Source of the DNA: Liriodendron chinense
Lineage: Eukaryota > Streptophyta > Magnoliopsida > Magnoliales > Magnoliaceae
Direction: 5' to 3'
Length of the DNA: 64,000 nt
Assembly (NCBI GenBank): GCA_003013855.2
Contig: ML058588.1
Coordinates: forward strand, 372,001 to 436,000
Positions within the stretch are counted from its first letter, which is position 1. Every line of letters begins with the position of its first letter. The position numbers and the translations under genes were made by a program. The notes beneath the pieces were generated by a model that made no database searches, was not told the DNA's origin, and saw nothing but the letters and a program-made list of their open reading frames with translations. Of this stretch, positions 56,901 to 64,000 are shown in pieces.

Positions 56901-58411
56901 CTGATACCGGATCTTATTTGGACGGTTTGGAATTAGTGGGCCACATTTGTAATAATCACATGTGCAAAGTGGGCCCCATATGAAGATGATGTTACACGGT
57001 AACAGCTTAGTGGGTGTTACTCTTATCTTGGGGCCCACCTTGATGATGTGTCGTATATCCACGCCGTCCATCCGTTTCTCCAGACTATTTTAGTATTCTG
57101 TCCCAAAAATTAAGCAGATCCAAATATCAGGTGGACCACATAACAGGAAACAGTGGTGATTGAGAGCCTCACCATTAAAAATTCCAAAGGGGCCATCCAA
57201 AGGTTTTCATAATTTGTATTTTTCATCCAACCTTTTAATAATGTCAAGAATACCTGGATGAAGGAAAGATACAAATATCATCTTGATCCAAAACTTTGTG
57301 GCCCACAAAAAGTTTTTAATGGTCATTCATCACTATTTCTAGTGATGTGGTCCACCTGAGATGTGGGTCTTCTTAAGGTTTGGGACAACGTCCTCAAATG
57401 AGATGGTAAAGCAGATGGACGGCGTAGATATACAACAAATACATTAAAGTGGGCCCCACCTGGGTAACAGCTAATCCCCTCCCAGGAAAACACAGGATGC
57501 AAATGACCCTCTAATCGAATATTGCATCTTTTCGAAGGTTTCTCGATCGAGCGGCCATACAAAGGAGCACCGACGATGCATCCTCACCGCACGTTGGTGG
57601 GCCATGGCGAATTTGCACTGTGACCCAAGTGGAAGAGACCAAGATCCTCCTCAGAATGCTCCCAATCATCCTCAGCACCATCTTCATGAACACATGCCTA
57701 GCCCAGCTCCAGACATTCACAGTCCAACAAGGTGTCACCATGGACACAAACCTCTTAGGCTTCCGTGTGCCGGCCCCGTCACTCCCCGTCATCCCTCTCC
57801 TCTTCATGGCCATCCTCATCCCCCTCTACGATCGCATCTTCGTCCCACTAGCCCGTAAAATCACCGGCATTCCCACCGGCATCCGTCACCTCCAACGCAT
57901 CGGGATCGGACTAGTCCTATCGGCGGTCTCAATGGCAATTGCCGGTGCGGTCGAGACACGTCGCAAATCGGTCGCGGTCCATCACGGCATGGTCGACTCC
58001 ATCGACCCGTTGCCGATAAGCGTCTTTTGGCTCGGGTTCCAGTATGCGGTCTTCGGCGTCGCCGACCTGTTTACGCTCGTGGGGCTGCTTGAATTCTTCA
58101 ACAGCGAGAGCTCAGTGGGTATGAAGTCGCTTGGGACAGCCATTTCGTGGTGTTCCTTTGCTTTCGGGTACTATGGGAGCTCAGTAGTGGTAGAAGTTGT
58201 AAATAAAGTAAGTGGAGGATGGTTGGCGGGAAACAACTTGAATAGAGGTAAGTTGAATTATTTCTATTGGCTGTTGGCTGGTTTGAGTGTTTTGAATTTT
58301 GGGGTTTATTTGCTTTGTGCTTCTTGGTACAAATATAAGAAGGTGGAGGTTAAGAAGATGGCTCATGTTAGCAATGGGGTGGAGGATAAGGAAGAGGGGG
58401 TGAAGGGTTAG
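50903..58411 (+). CDS. NRT1/PTR FAMILY (NPF) transporter, NPF4-like, 6 exons, intact
   Basis: Coding exons: 50903-50905, 50989-51067, 51438-51655, 55581-56027, 56681-56805 and 57538-58411. All splice sites are GT-AG and the joined frame is open for 581 aa, the usual NPF length. Proton-coupled MFS carriers of this family move nitrate, peptides or hormones across membranes. The N-terminal half shows KLGGTRAAFFVYAMEGLENM (about 14-36), TTLTNFLGTSFLLALFGGFI, LGTSGVKAALPSLGADQFDE and SSFFNWFLFSLTIGA. The linker has NWRLPVPESADELHELHD and IQIEILQRTNQFRFLDRAAI, and the C-terminal half VTQVEETKILLRMLPI. Twelve membrane segments are expected. The resemblance is to NPF4 members (Arabidopsis NPF4.1, 4.5 and 4.6 transport ABA or gibberellin), but the substrate cannot be read from sequence. 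At the ExxE[R/K] site it reads EGLEN. The start is inferred: exon 1 is just ATG. Intron 3 is 3.9 kb and holds foldback elements. Confidence 0.92.
51785..52300. mobile_element. Foldback element H in NPF intron 3
   Basis: The left end TTTGGCTAGGGACTCCAACA, then CTAGCCAGCTAGC, faces GCTAGCTGGCTGTTGTTGGG then GTCACTAGCGAAAC. Inside is the full common core (CGTGGGCCCCATCCATGATG ... ACGTTATGGTGGGTCCCAC). No clear 9-bp TSD. The same outer end type occurs at 63425-63985. Confidence 0.75.
52530..52870. repeat. Degenerate foldback fragment in NPF intron 3
   Basis: GTGTGGGGCCCACCTGTGAT at about 52530 and AGTGTGGGCCCCACAAAGC at about 52838 are inverted. The middle keeps 'gtgtggcccacc' phrases. Ends are unresolved. 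Confidence 0.5.
52900..54255. other. NPF intron 3 filler
   Basis: 53270-53740 is rich in AACCCG/CGGGTTA motifs (plant hAT-MITE-like). Nothing coding or bounded is supported. Confidence 0.45.
54261..54657. mobile_element. 397-bp MITE with TTTGATACTCTGGCAGA ends
   Basis: TTTGATACTCTGGCAGA (54261) is inverted at the right end as TCTGCCAGAGTATCAAA (54641-54657), with one mismatch class near the inner side. The interior matches the copies at about 38162 and 40037. No ORF. Located in NPF intron 3. Confidence 0.8.
54658..55580. other. Distal part of NPF intron 3
   Basis: 55325-55510 is rich in GGCCCG/CGGGCC motifs with GGGCTGTCAATGGCCCG at its left edge, a typical plant hAT-MITE end. The rest is unclassified. 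The intron ends in a pyrimidine tract and TAG before 55581. Confidence 0.5.
56106..56570. repeat. GGGCTGTC...GACAACCCT repeat in NPF intron 4
   Basis: TAGGGCTGTCGACAGTCGG near 56107 and CCATTGACAACCCTAG near 56436 look like inverted ends of a hAT-type MITE. A second right-end copy (CACTGATAACCCTACC) follows near 56548. No TSD could be matched. Confidence 0.5.
56990..57484. mobile_element. Foldback element I in NPF intron 5
   Basis: Common core with GGGGCCCACCTTGATGATGT on the left and ATTAAAGTGGGCCCCACC on the right. The right end GGGTAACAGCTAATCCCCTC is related to element C, while the left end is truncated (GGTAACAGCTTAGTGGGTG). It stops about 50 bp before the exon 6 acceptor. Confidence 0.65.
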
Positions 58412-58771
58412 GGGATGATGAGATGGGGTGGGGTTCTTGTTTTGGGACCTTATGTTGGAAGGTTGTGATTGTTTCACTTCTTTCATTTTATATCCTCTCT
58501 TTTTTGAATGAAAGGTTGGTATTGTTGTAGTGTTAGAGAGGAGGAGAAAGTAAGTGTATTGATTTTGTGTTTGTATTGATGGAAGCCTTAATCTGGATAT
58601 AGCAGAGTAAAATTGAACGGTTTGGATTGATGTAGAACTCAAGAAAATTATAAAAGTGAAATCGATTTCTACTGATGTCATGTCTTCCTCAATATATGAA
58701 AAAGATTGTAAAAGAAAAATGAATATATCTTCAATTGTTTTTATTTTTATTTTTATCTTTTATGGAGATGG
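58412..58771 (+). other. NPF 3' flank
   Basis: Begins right after the TAG stop. Likely contains the 3' UTR. AT-rich with T-runs near 58735-58758. No convincing poly(A) signal chosen. Confidence 0.45.
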
Positions 58772-61351
58772 TGGTAGGATAGGAGGGCTGGCAGCAAAGC
58801 AAAGCTAAACACAAACAACAAATTGAATCAAACAAGTAACATAATGTAATCACAATGCATGCAACCATCTACACATAGACAATTCGAATTTTATATGGAA
58901 AAACCTCTCACGGGTAAAAAAACTACGGCACAAAGCGACACCAATCCATTATAATATCAGAAGTTACAAGAGATGGACCCAAGATCCTAAACCCAAGCCC
59001 ATAAGAGAAATCCTAAGCTTACCCAAGAAGAAATCCCTCTTCTTCAAGCTTTTTCTCTCACCTAAAAGCTCTCTCAATCACCTTTGCAACCTTAGATCCC
59101 TTTAATCCTGTATTATCCTTTAAATAGGCAGAAAAAACAAATTTAGAAACCTTCTTGCGCAATACCTCGTAAGAAACCGTGTTGCAACAGGACACTGCTA
59201 ACCGGTCGTCCGGCTGGCCGGATGGCCTAAAAAACCTCTAGCAGCTTTGTTGCCTTGCATTGTTGTGACCGACCGGTCGGTGGTCCCTGTGCAAACCCAA
59301 TTTGAGGCGTCCATTTTCCAACAAACTCCACCACGACTCAAATCATCATGCATCACATTGCCACGCATAACCTCCACCTCTACTTCGTTATCATTATAGT
59401 TCCGTCGCTTCTCATGCCCCATCGACTTTATCTGTGCATCTTCACACACTTTGTTGCTCTTTCCATGTGGCTATTTTTCTCTTGCCACATACGAACAACC
59501 GTGGATCCCTCTGTCGATCCCGTATCTCCACCATGAATTGTGCTCCCGATCACCTTGTAAAGATTATCTTACCTCTATACCTTGATCATCATGAGTGCTC
59601 CCTTCACCACTTTATAATACTGATCACAGCCGATAAACCTGCATCCTTTCGCCTCGAGTGCATCAAGAGATATCACATTCCTCTTCATCTCAGGGACATA
59701 CTTCATACTTTCAAGGATCCGTTCGACTCCATCGAACATCTTAATGTGCACCGAACCAATCCCCACCATATTGCGAGCGTAGCCATCACCCACAAACACC
59801 GATCCACTATCATACTCCTTGTATAACATGAATGAACTCCGGTCAGGACATGCATGACATGATGCATCTGAAAACAAGAGTCACTCTCCATCAAGAGATT
59901 CTATGCCGGATACAGTCAATACATCACAACCGTCAACACAATCCTCTATGGTATTGGTTCCTTCCCTAGAAGAATCTCCAGATTTCTCCTGCCTTTTCCC
60001 GGGATTCGAATAATCCCTCTTCACATGCCCTTCTTCCCCACAATTCCAACATCTCACCTTATGCCTTTACTTGCCCTTTGATTTAGATCTCAATGAAGTA
60101 GATCCTCCACCCCGCTCAGAATTCCTCCCCCTCATAACCAATGCCTCATCAGTTGAGGGACCCACGTCGCCGCTTTTCCTTCTCACCGCCTTAGCCTGAA
60201 GGGTTGAGATAACGGTTTCTACGCCAATAGTCTCACTACCTACGCACAAAGAGTCCTTGAGCGACTTATATGATTTTGAAAGAGAATTCAACAGGATAAA
60301 CGCTTGATCTTCGTCCTTCATCGGTTCATCTACATCCATCAACTTGCAAATACACCTATTGAAATTGTTGATGTGGCTCTCGACATCGGTCCCCCTCGCT
60401 ATCCTCAAATTATACAACTGAAGCTTCACATATATGCGATTTTCCAGAGATTTCTTTGCGTATATATATATTCTCCAACTTCGCCCATGTTTTAGCTGCA
60501 GTTTCTCTTTCATGACGTTATACAGGACCTCATCTGCCAGTCACAATTGGATTGAGAAATTGGTATTTTTATCGATCTTCTTCAACTCTTCTTCTTTCGT
60601 AGCTTCTGGTCGCTTTCTAAGGAGCGCATCTTGCAATCTTTGCTGAACTAGAATGCCTTTCATCTTCACCTTCTAAAGTTCAAAATTGTTTTTCCCCGAA
60701 TACTTCTCTATATTGAACCTCATGTTCGATGCCATACTCTTGTCTTAGAATCGAATTTCTGCCATACCCCAACGATCGCTGTGATACCAGTTGTTGGGAT
60801 AGGAGGGCCGGCAACAGAAGTAAAGCCGAACACAAACAGTAAATTGAATCAAACAAGCAACGCAATGCAATTATAATGCATGCAACCACCCACACATAGA
60901 CAATCCAAATTTTACGTGGAAAAACCCCTCATGGGTAAAAAACCACGGCACAACACCAATCCACTATAATTTTAGAAGTTACAAGAGATGGAACCCAAGA
61001 CCCAAAACCCAAGCCCACAAGAGAAATCCTAAGCTTACTCAAGAAAAAAACCCTCTTCTTCAAGCTCTTTCTCTCACCTAAAAGCTCTCTCAATCTCCTT
61101 TGCAACCTTAGATCCATTTAATCACATATTACCCCTTAGATAGGCAGAAAAAACGGATTTAGAAACCTTCTTGCGCAATACCACGTAAGAAACTGTGTTG
61201 CAATAAGACATTGCCGACTGGTCGTCTGGCCGGCCAGATGGCCCATAAAACCTCCAGCAACTTTGTTGCCTTACATTGCTGTGACCGACTAATTGACCGA
61301 TTAGTCGAAGGTCCTTGTGCAAACTCGATTTGAGGAGTCCGTCTTCCAATC
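58772..61351 (-). mobile_element. Non-autonomous Copia LTR element (2.58 kb), TSD GATGG
   Basis: LTRs at 58772-59323 (3', about 552 bp) and 60792-61351 (5', about 560 bp) in minus orientation. GATGG flanks both ends (58767-58771 and 61352-61356). The primer-binding site TGGTATCAC lies at 60781-60789. A purine-rich tract precedes the 3' LTR (about 59324-59345, GGTGGAGTT on the minus strand). The 1.47-kb interior encodes gag plus protease/pre-integrase remnants and lacks integrase, RT and RNase H. It shares layout with the element at 24170-26717. Confidence 0.9.
59345..60760 (-). pseudogene. Copia gag and protease/pre-integrase remnants
   Basis: 60067-60513 reads ...SLENRIYVKLQLYNLRIARG and HINNFNRCICKLMDVDEPM with ILLNSLSKSYKSLKDSL, the standard Copia gag (UBN2/Retrotran_gag_2) pattern. 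A zinc-knuckle remnant lies just downstream (about 60000-60060). 59575-59877 reads DSGSVFVGDGYARNMVGIGS and LDALEAKGCRFIGCDQYYKV, the protease-distal/pre-integrase region. The hallmark NLYKVIGSTIHGG follows in another frame. Frames are broken, so no working protein is made. Particle functions would have to come from a complete relative. Confidence 0.75.
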
Positions 61352-61409
61352 GATGGTTGGTCTATGGCCCACTAGTGCCGCATGTGACTTTATTCAAGGT
61401 GGTTAGCTA

Positions 61410-61830
61410 AAGTGGGCCCTACCGTGATGTGCAAGTGTAATCTCATTTTAACCACAAGGTCCAAAAATTAACTCTATTCCCACCCTTAGTTCAGATGGGC
61501 CATACGAAAGGGAATAGTTGAGAGAGGAACACCCACCCGATGTTAAAAAGAAATCCATTCCAGCCGTTAGGTCTAGCGTCCAAAAATTAGGCTGAGATGT
61601 GATTTAGGTAGGCCATATCATGAGAAATAGTTAGAGGAGAGATATCCACCCTTGATTTTTTACATAGCCAATTGAGATGTTTAAAAGAAAATCATTCCAA
61701 CCATTAGGTCTAGGCTAAAAAATTAGGCCAAGATGTGATCTAAGTGGGCCATGCTAAAGGAAACAATTAGAGGAGAGAGTCCACTATCGATTTTTTCAAG
61801 CCCCATGGTGATGTTTTTATGAAGAATCTA
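61410..61830. repeat. Degenerate ~130-bp tandem repeat, 3-4 units
   Basis: Recurring phrases 'aaaaattaggc', 'gagatgtgat', 'gtaggccatat', 'gagaggagagatatccac' and 'ccattaggtctag' appear in the same order at about 61420, 61560 and 61690. Related units occur at 33000-33480. Confidence 0.7.
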
Positions 61831-61851
61831 GATGGTCCACTCGACTTTAAC

Positions 61852-61984
61852 AGGGTTTTCTATTTGCGGACTACTGATTGGTCCAGCTCAGCACATGTCA
61901 GCACTAACTACATTAAATGCAGCAATGCTGATAATGTCAGTGCTGAACTGGACCAATCAGGTAGTCAGCAAACAGGAAAACCCT
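61852..61984. mobile_element. 133-bp hairpin MITE
   Basis: The left arm AGGGTTTTCTATTTGCGGAC, then TACTGATTGGTCCAGCTCAG, is mirrored by CTGAACTGGACCAATCAGGT then AGTCAGCAAACAGGAAAACC-CT. The arms are about 52 nt with few mismatches around a ~28-nt loop. No TSD assigned. Confidence 0.8.
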
Positions 61985-61989
61985 ATTAG

Positions 61990-63420
61990 AGCCGCGCAGA
62001 GACTCATGAAATACACTCCAACCATTACACAAAATCCTAAAATTTAGGCCCAGAGCCAAACATCAGTCATATTGGTTGGGTCACATAAAGGGAAACAGTT
62101 TGGAGGGTCAGCGTCCCTCTTCGCACTGTTTTAACTAGTGTGGCCCACCTCAATTATGGATAGGGCTGATTTTTGTGTAGGCTTAACATAAGCTGACGCA
62201 TGTAATGCACGGAATGTAGTTCACATACACATCACGGTCGAGCCCACCTGCACTGGTCAATGGGGCGACACATGCTGGGCAAGATGATCCCTGCGCATTT
62301 CATCATCCATCCATCACATAGTTTGGATTGGCCTACCATTAGGCCAACAGCTGGGCCCATCTGTAAATTTAAGCGCCGGCCTTGGGTCAGCATGATTAGA
62401 ATATTAAGTTGAAGCATCTTTTGGAGTTTTTAGTTCTATGTCCTAAAATAGTTGAAAAGACACCATCATCGTGACGTGACATCGTGTGGTCGATAAAGTG
62501 CCACGTGTCACATCAAGTCTCTATCTTGGAACATTAATGAGTGGGCCCAAAACATAAGAGGACAAAACCCCATTTCAAATCATAAGCAGCATCACTCACT
62601 AAGATATACCTTTTTTGGACTAAGCATCCAGCCAATATCCTTAGTTTTAAGATCATCCCCAATCGGATTTTGATGGAAATGGGCCCATTTGGCAGGTAGT
62701 GGGCCCTGTATGGACTGTATTTGGCCCCGACCATCTAGGGCCGTTTATTGTTTGGGCCTCCACCTGTCTAAGCCATAATGGGCCTGGATTCTGGGTTTGG
62801 GCCCAACGTTAATGGAAAAATGGCGTTGGACCTGGGCGTGTGCCTGATCCACGACCTGGATAAGTCTGATTTCTGGGGTGACCCCTCATCTTAGTTGGGT
62901 GCATGTGATGAATGGGTTAGATGGTGGGCCCCACACACAATTTGGAAGGTTTCATGGTGGTTGTTCTCCTCCCCAGTTTTCCCTGTGGTGTGGCCCACCT
63001 TCGTTTTGGATCGGCCTGATTCTTGGGCTCGGGGCACACCTGATGGATGGGTTGGAAACCCAAATAGTAGAGAAGATTTCATGACTTTTTGGAAGAAGAT
63101 TTCTTCTGCCCAGTATAAGGGAAGATTATTCATCGAATGCCGTTGGTATTGGGCTTTCCAAGCAGCAGAATCCATCTTCTATCTTGATGAAATCCATCGC
63201 ATCACCTCCAATTCTAGCATTTGGCTTCACATGTGGGTAAAGATGTGAGTGATATAGTGGATGGTTGGGTCCGATCGGGCTAACCCGGGCCGTTTATTTA
63301 GTGGGCTTGAATTTCAGTATTGGGAACCAATTGGAAGCCTTAAATGGGCCTCAGTAGGAGCTGTCAGCTCTTGTTCTAGAGCCTACCCATCTGTTTGGTG
63401 GGCCCTAAAGATGGGCCACG
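61990..63420. other. Intergenic repeat-derived DNA
   Basis: Includes partial foldback core text at 62905-63060 ('gtgggccccacacacaa', 'gtggtgtggcccacctt'). No gene or bounded element is supported. Confidence 0.45.
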
Positions 63421-63424
63421 AGAA

Positions 63425-63985
63425 GGCCCACTGGCTGGATACGGTTTGCCTAGTGAACCCAACACCAGCCAGCTGGCTGGTGTCAAAGCTCTGTGGGCCC
63501 CAACATGATGTATGTGTTTTATCCACGCCATCCATCCATTATTTCAGCTCATTTTAGGGCATAAACCCAAAAATGAGGCAGATCCAAATCTTAGATGGAC
63601 CACACCACATGAAACAATGGGGGATTGGATGCTTACCCTTGAAAAAAATTTGGGGGCCACAGAAATTTTGGATGAAGCTGATATTTGTGTTTTCCTTTCA
63701 TCCAGGTCTGTGTGATCTTATCAACAGGTTGGATGGTAAATAAACATTACAGTTGGCCCTATGAAGTTTTTAACAGTGGACATTCAATCAAAACTGTTTT
63801 CCTGTGGTGTGGTGCATCCAAGATCTGGATTTGCCTCATTTTTTGGAACATGCCCTAAAATGAGATGGAAAAATGAATGAACGGCCTGGATAAAACACAT
63901 ACATCATGATGAGGCCCACAGAGCTTTTACACCATTCAGCTGGCTGATGTTGGGGTCACTAGCCAAACCGAGTCCCCACTCGCTG
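63425..63985. mobile_element. Foldback element J
   Basis: The left end GGTTTGCCTAGTGAACCC, then AACACCAGCCAGCTGGCTGG, faces CAGCTGGCTGATGTTGGGGT then CACTAGCCAAACC. Contains the full common core (TGTGGGCCCCAACATGATGT ... ATACATCATGATGAGGCCCAC). Same outer end type as element H. No 9-bp TSD recognised. Confidence 0.75.
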
Positions 63986-64000
63986 GAAATTTACCAACTT

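Noticed and set aside
57511..57858. Antisense and alternative-frame ORFs over NPF exon 6
   Set aside because: Shadows of a strongly supported exon; no independent homology recognised.
61410..61830. CRISPR-like regular repeats
   Set aside because: Units are ~130 bp, degenerate and without spacers; the genome is eukaryotic.

Overview
This is a stretch of a flowering-plant nuclear genome: intron-rich genes with GT-AG splice sites, plant gene families (an NRT1/PTR transporter and a plant FUBP-like KH protein), and a dense, layered transposon landscape. The very abundant foldback repeats with a 'gtggggcccaccatgatgta'-type arm remind me of magnoliid genomes (Magnolia, Liriodendron, Cinnamomum and relatives). 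That placement is an impression, not a proof.

Two host genes can be modelled exon by exon. (1) A minus-strand KH-domain RNA-binding protein of the far-upstream-element-binding-protein (FUBP) type, about 526 residues in 7 coding exons, spans 3122-23910. Its first intron is 14.6 kb and swallows a nested transposon stack. Its last exon carries a one-base frameshift (3713-3714), which is either a real lesion or an assembly error. (2) A plus-strand NPF4-type NRT1/PTR FAMILY transporter spans 50903-58411, with 6 coding exons and 581 residues. It is intact, with a one-codon first exon and a 3.9-kb third intron full of repeats.

Layout. 1-2440: a 765-bp hAT-type MITE with perfect 8-bp target duplication, then repeat debris. 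2440-24080: the KH gene, with SINE-like repeats in its 3' introns. Its intron 1 holds a 9.2-kb hAT element (10312-19552), itself split by a 5.4-kb L1-type LINE (10564-15984) that landed at the hAT transposase transcription start. Two Tourist-like MITEs and a second, truncated LINE also lie in this intron. 24170-26717: a minus-strand Copia element with gag and protease/pre-integrase remnants but no integrase, RT or RNase H. 26718-40330: an intergenic sea of foldback MULE-like elements, several with clear 9-bp target duplications, plus other MITEs. 40334-46637: a degenerate hAT MITE holding a 5.35-kb CACTA element with GCT target duplication and a decayed TNPA-like gene. 46935-50790: more MITEs. 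50800-58411: the NPF gene. 58772-61351: a second gag-only Copia element with GATGG target duplication. 61410-64000: degenerate repeats.

The two host genes have no evident functional link. Most of the window is transposon sequence, and target-site duplications allow much of its insertion order to be read directly.
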